From: Bacteroidales bacterium
GTDB taxonomy: Bacteria; Bacteroidota; Bacteroidia; Bacteroidales; UBA932
Direction: 5' to 3'
Assembly: GCA_017437825.1 (NCBI GenBank)
Contig: JAFRXC010000033.1
Location: forward strand, 1 to 44,864
DNA length: 44,864 bases
Shown: positions 1-7,987 of the stretch, in pieces
Position numbering within the stretch: the first letter of the stretch is position 1
Layout of the letters: each line of letters begins with the position of its first letter
Program-made: the position numbers and the translations under genes
Notes under the pieces: generated by a model
What the model was told of the DNA's origin: nothing
What the model saw: only the letters and a program-made list of their open reading frames with translations
Databases searched by the model: none

Positions 1-2
1 AG

Positions 3-1088
3 AACGAGTACACTGACGTCGCCTGGATCGAGGGACCGTGGGTATACAAGCACAACGGAACATATTACCTGCAGTATTCAGCTTCCGGTACACAGTGGCG
101 TACCTATGCAGAAGGCTACTACAAGGCCTCGAGTGTTCAGGGCCCTTATGTATATGCCAGCAACAACCCTCTCCTCCGCCGCACTGACGGAGTAGTTACC
201 GGTCCTGCACACGGATCAATGGTTACCGGTCCTGATGGAAACATCTGGCAGTTCTATACCATAGTTCTCCGCAGCGGCGGACGCCGTATCGGTATGGACC
301 GCGTCATAGTTGACAGAATGGGCAACCTCACCTGCAACGTTACTGACACTCCTCAGTGGGCTCCTAATGCTGTCAAGGATCCTACCAAGGGAGATTCAGG
401 CTCTATCATAGTATCAGTAGGCAAGATCAATAATGGCAGTGGCGGCGGCACAACCCGTATGAAGGCAGCTTCTACTGAAACTCCCGGTCACGGTGCAGAT
501 GCAGCCCTTGACAACTCTACCGCCACTTGGTGGGAACCGGATCCGTCAGACAAACAGCCAACTCTTACGATGAATCTTTCACCTGCAGTTGACCGTGACC
601 GTATCCAGACTTTCACCATCGACGGTATCCGCATCCTCTTCAACCCTTCACAGAACAGAGCCCGTGCAGCTGCACCTGCAGGACAGCTCCCGCAGGCCGG
701 TCCAAATGCAAACGCACAGAGACCTCAGCAGCTCCCGCAGGCCGGACCTAATACCAACATCCAGACACCTCAGCCTCGTGGAAATGCTCCTCAGGCTGGT
801 GCCGCTCGTCCAAGAATGCCTTTCACCCCGGCTATTTATAAATACAAGGTCGAGACTTCAATGGACGGACAGGTTTACACTACTGTTCTGGACCGTACAG
901 ACTCAAAAGTTTCCAAGAATGTCGTGTTCGATGAGATTCCTCCTGTAGAGTGCCGCTATGTCCGCGTCACCTTCACAGAATGGCCTGAGAATTCAAATCT
1001 TGGCATTCTTGACCTCTCTGTATTCGGAAAGGCTACAGGATGGAGCCCTTCAATCGTTCCTGTACCTCCGGTACTCGTAATGGACTAA
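3..1088 (+). CDS. GH43-family glycosidase, C-terminal part, with F5/8 (discoidin) domain; 5' truncated
   Basis: The reading frame is open from base 3, so the gene begins before the window. The first residues (NEYTDVAWIEGPWVYKHNG) carry the Glu-Gly-Pro motif that holds the general acid in GH43 beta-xylosidases/alpha-L-arabinofuranosidases. The YYLQYSASG and TGPAHGS stretches also fit the five-bladed propeller. After about residue 140 comes an F5/8 type C (discoidin-like) carbohydrate-binding domain: DNSTATWWEPDPSD, then YKVETSMDGQVYT, then CRYVRVTF. This domain is split by a Pro/Gln/Ala-rich insertion of about 60 residues containing a 15-residue tandem repeat. The enzyme probably removes arabinose or xylose side groups outside the cytoplasm. 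The next three genes are GH51 arabinofuranosidases, which supports an arabinan or arabinoxylan locus. The exact substrate cannot be read from the sequence. Confidence 0.8.
   Translation, partial: NEYTDVAWIEGPWVYKHNGTYYLQYSASGTQWRTYAEGYYKASSVQGPYVYASNNPLLRRTDGVVTGPAHGSMVTGPDGNIWQFYTIVLRSGGRRIGMDRVIVDRMGNLTCNVTDTPQWAPNAVKDPTKGDSGSIIVSVGKINNGSGGGTTRMKAASTETPGHGADAALDNSTATWWEPDPSDKQPTLTMNLSPAVDRDRIQTFTIDGIRILFNPSQNRARAAAPAGQLPQAGPNANAQRPQQLPQAGPNTNIQTPQPRGNAPQAGAARPRMPFTPAIYKYKVETSMDGQVYTTVLDRTDSKVSKNVVFDEIPPVECRYVRVTFTEWPENSNLGILDLSVFGKATGWSPSIVPVPPVLVMD
684..773 (+). repeat. 45-bp in-frame tandem duplication inside the GH43 discoidin domain
   Basis: Two adjacent 45-nt units (684-728 and 729-773) each encode a 15-residue unit of the form QLPQAGPNxNxQxPQ. 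They start with the same 12 nt and end in CCTCAG. A third, degenerate portion (NAPQAG) follows. The repeat lies in the low-complexity insertion that interrupts the discoidin domain. Confidence 0.9.
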
Positions 1089-1119
1089 AAGAATCAACAG
1101 ACCTTTCGGTCTAAGCTTA

Positions 1120-1160
1120 CCCCCTGGTCTTAAGTTTTCCATCTTAAGGCCAGGGGGTTT
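1120..1160 (+). terminator. Rho-independent terminator after the GH43 gene
   Basis: A 15-bp stem pairs 1120-1134 with 1143-1157 (one G-U pair) around an 8-nt loop. The stem is G/C-rich at its base and followed by only a short T run. It lies 31 nt after the GH43 stop codon and separates that gene from the GH51 operon. Confidence 0.8.
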
Positions 1161-1164
1161 GGCA

Positions 1165-1196
1165 TTTGCGAAAATAATAGTAAATTAGTAAAATGG
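1165..1196 (+). promoter_or_regulatory. Tentative promoter of the GH51-GH97 operon
   Basis: TTTG at 1165-1168 is followed after 20 nt by TAAAATGG (1189-1196), an imperfect match to the Bacteroidota -7 element TAnnTTTG. The position, between the terminator and the ATG at 1224, is right, but the match is weak. Confidence 0.3.
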
Positions 1197-1223
1197 AAAT
1201 AGCATCGTAACTAACCACATAAT

Positions 1224-3842
1224 ATGAACAAACTCTTCAAATTCTTCGCGCTTTTGTGTCTGTGCCTGGCTCTATCCAACTGCTCCGATACATCAAAATC
1301 TGTCATTGATATCGATATGGCAGATGAAATCACGGAATTTCCTCAAGACCTTTGGGGTATCTTCATCGAAGAAATCAGCCGTTCCGGTGACGGTGGCCTC
1401 TGGCCTGAGATGATATACAATATGGGCTTTGAGGAGAAGGACGTCCCTGACGACTGTGTTGTCATAGGCGACGAAATCCACGGTCCTGCAAAGCCCAACT
1501 ATCAGTCAGGTCAGGTGAAGGGGTATATCTTCCATCATTTCGACCCTCAGAACAAGACTGAAGGCTGGAGCCTCGAGCCGTTGGCTTCCTCTACGGCGAC
1601 GATGAACGTTGTCAGCACCAACCCTGTCAGCAAGGGCAACGCCAACAACCTCAAATTGGACATCAAGGGCAGCGGTGCGAAAATCACCAACGAAGGATAC
1701 GCCGGTCTCAATATGGTCAGCGGTGACAAATACAACTTTTCTTTCTACGCCCGCGCCACATCTGCATACAAGGGAAATGTGAAAGCCTCCATCATCGGCA
1801 AGGACGGCAAGGAGATTTTCTCGCAGACCTTCGACCTTAAGAAGAACGGCAGCTGGAACAAGTATGATGCTGTTGTAGAAAGCGGCGTCACCGACAACAA
1901 GGCCAAGCTCGTGATGGAGTTCGACGGTGAAGGCCAGCTGTTCATAGATTACATCTCCCTGCTTCCTCAGGAGACCTTTATGGGCCACGGTCTCAGAAAG
2001 GATATAGCGCAGACTCTGGCCGACATCAAGCCTTCATTCATCCGCTGGCCGGGCGGCTGCATCGTGGAAGGACTCTCAATGGAAGACCGCATCAAGTGGA
2101 AGGAGACCATCGGAGACCGCATCGAGCGCGTCGGCAAGATGGACCTGTGGGGATATCACAACAGTTGCAGCATAGGCTACCACGATTTCCTCCAGTTCTG
2201 CGAAGACATCGGAGCCGAGCCTATGTTCGTTATCAATGCCGGTTTGTCCTGCGTAGTACGCAACGGTGACTATTGGGAGATTGACGAGATGGAACCGCTC
2301 ATCCAGGACCATCTTGACGCCATTGAATATGCCATTGGAGACGCAAGTACAAAATGGGGTGCAGTCAGGGCCAGGAACGGACACCCTGAACCGTTCCACC
2401 TCAAATACATAGAGATAGGAAACGAGAATTCGGGTGAAGTGTATGCAAAGCACTACAGCTACATCTACAAGCGACTCAAGGAGAAATACCCTCAGATAAA
2501 GTACATCAGTACCCACGACCGTCTCACACCGGTTCCTGACACTTATGAAGCAGGGACTGTAGAGATGATCGATCCCCACTACTATGTCCGCCCTGAACAG
2601 TTCTTCAACACCACGGACGTCTTCGACGACGCTCCACGCGGTCTCTACGAAGTATATGTAGGCGAATATGCAGTCAACAGCGGTGTGGGCCCGGGCACTC
2701 TCGAAGGCGCTCTCGCTGAAGCTTCATTCATGCTCGGAATCGAAAGGAACTCCGATCTCGTGAAAATAGCCTCTTTCGCTCCCATCCTCGAAAACACTGA
2801 TTTCCAGATGTGGCCTACCAACCTCATCCGCTTCAAGAATAACATTGTCGTGCCCCGCACCTCATACCATGTGCAGTGTATGTTCAGCCACAACCGTCCT
2901 GATGTCATCCTCGGCACAAAACTCGCGCTTAAACAGGCCGCTTTGAAACTTGAAGGCAAGACCGGATTCGCAGCCAGCGTGAATGCCCAGGGCTCAAAAG
3001 TCGAGATGAAAGACTTTTCCGTCAACGGCAAGGCAGCGGCGGGCGCCTGGGAAGAGCAGGGCTCCTGGGACAAGACTGCAGAAGGCTACGCCACCGGTGA
3101 ATTCAAAGACCTCAATTACTTGGTCGAGCCGAATCTCTATATACCTGGTACAAACAAGAACGTGCCTCCAAGGCTGTCATCAGGCGGCTGGATCACTTCT
3201 GCTTCAGAAGCTTCCGGCAATTTCGAAGTAGCGGCAAAGGTAAAGTTCGAGAACAGCCTCAGCAGCTTCGGCATACGCTTCGCCGTCCAGGATGACAGGA
3301 ACTACCTCACTTTCAACGTAAGCGCTCCCAGATTCAGAGGGGCTGCCCCAGTTACTTCAACTGCGCCCAAATATACCGCATCCGTTTCAATGGTCGAAGG
3401 CAACACCAACATCTCGCTTGGTACCCTCAGCAGCGACCTGGATCTTTCTGCAGATGAATGGCACGACGTGAAGGTGGTTGTCAACGGCGCCGAAATCGCC
3501 TGCTTCCTCGACGGCAACGAGATAGGCAAGGTGGAATACAAGCCTCTGCAGAAGAGATATGCTCTCGCGGGCTATGACCGTGATAGCGGGGAGATGATCA
3601 TCAAGGTTGTCAACGCCCTCGACGAGCCTTTCAGCACCGCCATCAACCTTTCCAACGTCGCTTCTGTCGAGTCCAAGGGCAAAGTAATAACCTTGTCCGC
3701 CGATTCATTGTACGATGAAAACGATTTCGACAATCCGGACAAGATTCATCCTGTCGAAAGCGTTTATGACAAGTTCTCAAAATCATTCGATATGACTTTC
3801 GAGCCTAATTCCTTCACGATTCTTAGAGTAAAAGTCAAATGA
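1224..3842 (+). CDS. GH51 alpha-L-arabinofuranosidase, lipoprotein
   Basis: This 872-aa protein releases terminal alpha-L-arabinofuranosyl residues. It starts with a lipoprotein signal ending LALSNC, with lipidated Cys20, so it is probably anchored in the outer membrane. A CBM4-like beta-sandwich covers about residues 100-245. The GH51 TIM barrel begins near FIRWPGG (272-278). The acid/base Glu is in IEIGNEN (Glu401) and the nucleophile in YVGEYAVNSG (Glu481). The arabinofuranosidase C-terminal domain is interrupted or extended by a LamG/DUF1080-like beta-sandwich at about 620-790. The length is well above the roughly 500 aa of single-domain GH51 enzymes. Its stop overlaps the start of the next GH51 (ATGA), so the two are translationally coupled. 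The family call is firm; the natural substrate is inferred from neighbours. Confidence 0.9.
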   Translation: MNKLFKFFALLCLCLALSNCSDTSKSVIDIDMADEITEFPQDLWGIFIEEISRSGDGGLWPEMIYNMGFEEKDVPDDCVVIGDEIHGPAKPNYQSGQVKGYIFHHFDPQNKTEGWSLEPLASSTATMNVVSTNPVSKGNANNLKLDIKGSGAKITNEGYAGLNMVSGDKYNFSFYARATSAYKGNVKASIIGKDGKEIFSQTFDLKKNGSWNKYDAVVESGVTDNKAKLVMEFDGEGQLFIDYISLLPQETFMGHGLRKDIAQTLADIKPSFIRWPGGCIVEGLSMEDRIKWKETIGDRIERVGKMDLWGYHNSCSIGYHDFLQFCEDIGAEPMFVINAGLSCVVRNGDYWEIDEMEPLIQDHLDAIEYAIGDASTKWGAVRARNGHPEPFHLKYIEIGNENSGEVYAKHYSYIYKRLKEKYPQIKYISTHDRLTPVPDTYEAGTVEMIDPHYYVRPEQFFNTTDVFDDAPRGLYEVYVGEYAVNSGVGPGTLEGALAEASFMLGIERNSDLVKIASFAPILENTDFQMWPTNLIRFKNNIVVPRTSYHVQCMFSHNRPDVILGTKLALKQAALKLEGKTGFAASVNAQGSKVEMKDFSVNGKAAAGAWEEQGSWDKTAEGYATGEFKDLNYLVEPNLYIPGTNKNVPPRLSSGGWITSASEASGNFEVAAKVKFENSLSSFGIRFAVQDDRNYLTFNVSAPRFRGAAPVTSTAPKYTASVSMVEGNTNISLGTLSSDLDLSADEWHDVKVVVNGAEIACFLDGNEIGKVEYKPLQKRYALAGYDRDSGEMIIKVVNALDEPFSTAINLSNVASVESKGKVITLSADSLYDENDFDNPDKIHPVESVYDKFSKSFDMTFEPNSFTILRVKVK

Positions 3843-6427
3843 AAAAATTACTGATTCTCCTCTCTGCCCTCGTATTGGGTGGTTCAAGCGCCATTTCAGC
3901 GCAAAATGCTTCGATAAACATAAAGTCAAAGCAGGCAGCCGGCCTGATAGACGAAAAACTGTACGGCCAGTTGTTCGAGCACATCTATTTCGCACCGAAC
4001 AACGGTGCCTGGCAGGAACTCATATTCGAACGTTCCTTCGAGCCTGAGATGTATCCGGGTATCAATCCTACAGGAGGTTATTTCGACGGCTGGTACGTCG
4101 ATGATGACCGCGTACTTCACGCTCCTGCGCGCAACGAGCAACCTATTCCTGTAACAGCCATCAACACTGACAACTATGAAATCACGATGGATATCAAATG
4201 GCGCGCCTACAAGCTAGCACAACGCTCGTGGAGCGGCGGCTTGATGGATATACGCATCGCTTTCAAGAATCAGGCTGACGGCAGCCCGTATTTCTTCAGA
4301 ATCCACGACCCTCTGAAAGAGTCCAGGAGATTCACCCCGGCGCAGACAGAAGCTCAGATCAACGCCCAGAGGGATGCTGAAGCGTTGGCAAGGGCTCAAA
4401 TCCAACAGACTCAGCCTAACTTCTCCATCTCCACTATCAACGAAAGCCAGGTGGATATGGGCAACGGCCGTGTAAGACGCGTAAGGGCCATCAATCCTCT
4501 CGTAGTGAAAGCGGCTACTCCCGCTCAGATCAATGACAATCAAGACTGGCACAAGCTCCGTCTGCGTTGTCAGGGCAAGAACGTGAAGGCGTATTGGGAT
4601 GACAAACTCGTGATATCTACAAAACTGGACGACGTCACCGCCAATGACCTCACAATCTGGGTTAATTTTTCAAATTCACAGTACCGCAACATAAAGGTGA
4701 CCTCTCTCAACGGAAAGGAAGTCTACTTTGACGACATTCCTGAAGTTGTTAAGACTCCTTCTATCGCGCAACAGTGGGAAGCATTCGGAAACGGCAGGTA
4801 CGAACTCGTGAAGGACGATGCCATCAATGGCCGTTACTCGCAGAAAATCACCGCAGTTTCAGGAGAGGCAGGTCTCAAGCCTCGTTACCCTAAGGAGTAT
4901 CTCGACCCAAATGGCGTATTCGAATCACAGAACCAGATCAATGTCATCAAGGGCGAGAAATACATCGGCAGCATCTACGCCAAGGGTGATGGCAAGGCTA
5001 CTCTCTCCATCGCTCTCAAGAACGGCCAGACAGTTCTCTCGAAGCAAGTTCTCGGAAAACCGGGTAATGATTGGAAGAAATACGAGTTCGTGCTTCAGAG
5101 CGACAGCTACAATGGTGGCGCTGATTTCTCAATCTGCGTTGAAGGCGGTACCGTACAAGTCGACCAGGCCTCTATGACCACTCAGTCCGGTATCAATACA
5201 GGCGGTTTCCGTCCTGATCTTCTTCAGGCAGTAAAAGAGCTTCATCCTACCGTGCTCCGTTGGCCCGGCGGTGGATATGCTGCTCAGTACAACTGGAAGT
5301 GGGGCATCGGCCCTCAGGAACAGCGCAAGCGTTGGGACTACTGGCAGTGGATGGACTATGACCAGAACGCTTTCGGAACTGACGAATTCATCCGCTATTG
5401 CCGCGAGATTGAGTGCGAACCTGTCATCGTGGTCAGCGTCGGATTCGAAGAGCCTGCAAGCGAGTACGACCGTCTTGTCCGCGAAGCCGCAGAATGGGTT
5501 GCATACTGCAACGAGCCTGCTACCGGCAAGTGGGGCAGCGTCCGTGCAGCCAACGGACATCCGGAGCCCTACAATGTCAAATATTGGGAAATCGACAACG
5601 AAATGTGGGAGATGGGTCTCGAACGTTACGAGAAATGCGTACACGATTTCACTACCGCCATGCGCGCAGTCGATCCTGACATAAAGATCATCGTTTGTGG
5701 AGGATTCTCAGAAGACAAGGATTTCCTGATGCGTTCCGGAAGTTATTTCGACTATATGAGCCTGCACCACTATGAGCAGCAGGGCGGCTATTTCACAGGT
5801 CCGGCCAGACTGAAGGCAAACTATGAGAGATATGCCCAGATGATTTCCGAGTGTCCGAATCCTAATATCAAGCTCTTCATATCAGAGTGGAACCTCCAGA
5901 GCATCGACTGGCGTACAGGTCTGTTCGCGGGCGGTTTCCTGAATATGTGCGAAAACACCCCCATCGTAGGAATGGGTGCAGCCGCTCTCTTTATGCGCCG
6001 CATAGATATGCCGGACTGGAACAACGCATTCATCAACTTTGACTACAAAGACTACTTCAAGGCTCCGAATGCGCAGGTTACTGAACTGTGGTACGACAAC
6101 TTCTCCAGATACCGCCTCGCCTATACAGGTGATACCGGCGACCTCAGCCTGAGTGTCACGATGTCTGAAAACGGCAAGAACGTAATCGTGAAAATAGTGA
6201 ACGCTACGGAGAAGGCACAGGACCTCACAATCAATGGTGACTGGAAAGGCATCGCTTCTGCAAACTACACATACTTTGCTCCCGGGGACCTTATGGCTGC
6301 CAATTCCATCCAGAACAAGAATGCTGTAGAGAAGAAGTTCAAGACTGTCACTCCTTCTGACAATGCAGTCAAGATGAACATAGAGCCTCTGTCTGCAGGT
6401 GTCCTCGTCATAGAGAAAGTATTCTAG
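3839..6427 (+). CDS. GH51 alpha-L-arabinofuranosidase with LamG-like insertion, secreted
   Basis: This second GH51 protein (862 aa) has a Sec signal peptide (first 22 residues, cut after AISAQ) and no lipobox, so it is likely periplasmic. The barrel starts as in GH51 (KLYGQLFEHIYFAPNNG, about 40-56). It is interrupted by a concanavalin-like domain (about 85-300) that itself carries a charged Gln/Ala-rich stretch at about 165-230. A CBM-like module follows (about 310-445). The catalytic core resumes at VLRWPGGG (472-479). The acid/base is Glu588 in WEIDNEMWE, where the usual Gly of EIGNE is Asp. The nucleophile is Glu683 in FISEWN. It starts inside the previous stop codon. It probably acts on a different arabinose linkage or oligomer length from its neighbours. 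Confidence 0.9.
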   Translation: MKKLLILLSALVLGGSSAISAQNASINIKSKQAAGLIDEKLYGQLFEHIYFAPNNGAWQELIFERSFEPEMYPGINPTGGYFDGWYVDDDRVLHAPARNEQPIPVTAINTDNYEITMDIKWRAYKLAQRSWSGGLMDIRIAFKNQADGSPYFFRIHDPLKESRRFTPAQTEAQINAQRDAEALARAQIQQTQPNFSISTINESQVDMGNGRVRRVRAINPLVVKAATPAQINDNQDWHKLRLRCQGKNVKAYWDDKLVISTKLDDVTANDLTIWVNFSNSQYRNIKVTSLNGKEVYFDDIPEVVKTPSIAQQWEAFGNGRYELVKDDAINGRYSQKITAVSGEAGLKPRYPKEYLDPNGVFESQNQINVIKGEKYIGSIYAKGDGKATLSIALKNGQTVLSKQVLGKPGNDWKKYEFVLQSDSYNGGADFSICVEGGTVQVDQASMTTQSGINTGGFRPDLLQAVKELHPTVLRWPGGGYAAQYNWKWGIGPQEQRKRWDYWQWMDYDQNAFGTDEFIRYCREIECEPVIVVSVGFEEPASEYDRLVREAAEWVAYCNEPATGKWGSVRAANGHPEPYNVKYWEIDNEMWEMGLERYEKCVHDFTTAMRAVDPDIKIIVCGGFSEDKDFLMRSGSYFDYMSLHHYEQQGGYFTGPARLKANYERYAQMISECPNPNIKLFISEWNLQSIDWRTGLFAGGFLNMCENTPIVGMGAAALFMRRIDMPDWNNAFINFDYKDYFKAPNAQVTELWYDNFSRYRLAYTGDTGDLSLSVTMSENGKNVIVKIVNATEKAQDLTINGDWKGIASANYTYFAPGDLMAANSIQNKNAVEKKFKTVTPSDNAVKMNIEPLSAGVLVIEKVF

Positions 6428-6448
6428 ATAACACTAACTGACCACTAT

Positions 6449-7981
6449 ATGAAAAAATTACTCTCTTTCATCTGTCTTTGCCTGCCTTTGTTTGCAGCAG
6501 CCCAGACAACTATTTCTGTGAACACAGACCGTGTCATAGGAAAGATTGACAAGAACATCTACGGCGTTTTCATGGAGCCCATCGGGCGTGACCAGGAACC
6601 GCCTATAGAGAACAACGTTTACGGCCCGCTGTATTGTCCGGGAACCCCCAATGCCAATGCAGACGGATTCAACCAGCTTTACATCGATGCGTTCCGCGAG
6701 CTCCAGATTCCTGCAATGAGATGGCCGGGCGGAAACTATGTGGCAGGTTACAACTGGGAAGACGGAATCGGCCCCAAGGACCAGCGTCCCGTCCGCAAGG
6801 ACCTCGCGTGGGGAGGCTATGAGACCAACCAGGTCGGTACCGACGAGTGGGTAGCCCTGAACAAGGCGATAGGAAGCGAGAACATCATCTGCCTCAACCT
6901 CGGTCTTGGCGACATCAACAGCGCCCGTTTCTGGTGCGAGTACACCAACGTCGATCACGGAACCTATTATTCTGACCTCCGTGCCAAATACGGCCATCCG
7001 GAGCCGTATAAAGTTAAATACTGGGGCCTTGGAAACGAGGTGGACGGCTATCCCTGGATCATGGGCCACAAGAACGCCGACGACTATGTCAAGGTAGCAA
7101 TAGAGGCTGCCAAGGCCCTGCGCGCAGTAGACCGCAGCGTCCAGTTCGTGGCTAACGGCTCGGCATACTATCCAGACGGAACCTGGGCTGAGTGGAACCG
7201 CAAGGTTGTAGAGGGTCTCACAGGCATCGCCCACTATATCTCTATCCACAGGTATTGGAGGGACGGTCTGGACGAGTCCAGGGCAGACGACTACTACAGC
7301 TACGTAGGAGAGGCCGCTGCCGACTTTGAAGAGAAGATAATGTCCGTAAAAGCGCAGGTGGACATCCAGAAGGCCCTTCATCCAGAGAAGCGCTCCTTGA
7401 TGCTTTCAGTCGACGAGTGGGGTGCACACGGAGCCGCAGGCATCAAGAACGTGCTTGCAGGTGCTATGTGCCTTAACTCCTTCGTCCGCCACGCAGACTT
7501 CGTGAAGATGGGCGCCTACACAATGGCAACAGGACTTCTGGCTTCTGACCGTGAATCCGGCCAGTATTACAAGTCCCCTTGGTTCTACGCATACAAGATG
7601 TTCTCAACCAACTGTCTCGGAGAGTCATTCGACACATATGTAAGCGGTGATACCTTCTCGTCAGGCCCCTACGACAACATCCCTTACCTTGACGCTACAG
7701 CTGCTACTTCAGAGGACGGCAAGACCCTCTTCGTTACGGTTATCAACCGTCACGAGAAAGACGCCATCAAGGCCGACATCCAGAACGTAGGCAAGAACGC
7801 CTTCGCAGCAGGACGCGTAAACGTAAGTTCCATCGAGGGCGGTCTTGACGACACCTTCACCTATGCCAAGAGAGACTCTTATGCACCTAAGGAGAGTACT
7901 GTCAATGTAGCCAGGGACGGAAAGATCACCTACACATTCCCGGCTCACTCCATCACCCAGTTCGCAATTCCAGTAAAATAA
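6449..7981 (+). CDS. GH51 alpha-L-arabinofuranosidase, single-domain type with signal peptide
   Basis: This third GH51 (510 aa) has the compact layout of classical AbfA-type enzymes. A Sec signal peptide (about 19 residues, ending FAAAQ) points to the periplasm. The barrel contains MRWPGGNYVAGYNWEDGIGP (about 90-109), the acid/base Glu197 in WGLGNEVDG and the nucleophile Glu323 in SVDEWGAHG. A beta-sandwich arabinofuranosidase C-terminal domain starts after about residue 400. It lies 21 nt after the previous GH51 and 6 nt before GH97, within one operon. This type usually finishes arabino-oligosaccharides, so the likely role is clearing short products of the larger enzymes. The specificity is inferred. 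Confidence 0.92.
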   Translation: MKKLLSFICLCLPLFAAAQTTISVNTDRVIGKIDKNIYGVFMEPIGRDQEPPIENNVYGPLYCPGTPNANADGFNQLYIDAFRELQIPAMRWPGGNYVAGYNWEDGIGPKDQRPVRKDLAWGGYETNQVGTDEWVALNKAIGSENIICLNLGLGDINSARFWCEYTNVDHGTYYSDLRAKYGHPEPYKVKYWGLGNEVDGYPWIMGHKNADDYVKVAIEAAKALRAVDRSVQFVANGSAYYPDGTWAEWNRKVVEGLTGIAHYISIHRYWRDGLDESRADDYYSYVGEAAADFEEKIMSVKAQVDIQKALHPEKRSLMLSVDEWGAHGAAGIKNVLAGAMCLNSFVRHADFVKMGAYTMATGLLASDRESGQYYKSPWFYAYKMFSTNCLGESFDTYVSGDTFSSGPYDNIPYLDATAATSEDGKTLFVTVINRHEKDAIKADIQNVGKNAFAAGRVNVSSIEGGLDDTFTYAKRDSYAPKESTVNVARDGKITYTFPAHSITQFAIPVK

Positions 7982-7987
7982 TTATTA

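Noticed and set aside
6458-7381. Long minus-strand open frame (307 codons) opposite the third GH51
   Set aside because: It is a shadow of the strong plus-strand gene. The translation is compositionally odd, shows no domain, and no promoter or neighbour supports it.
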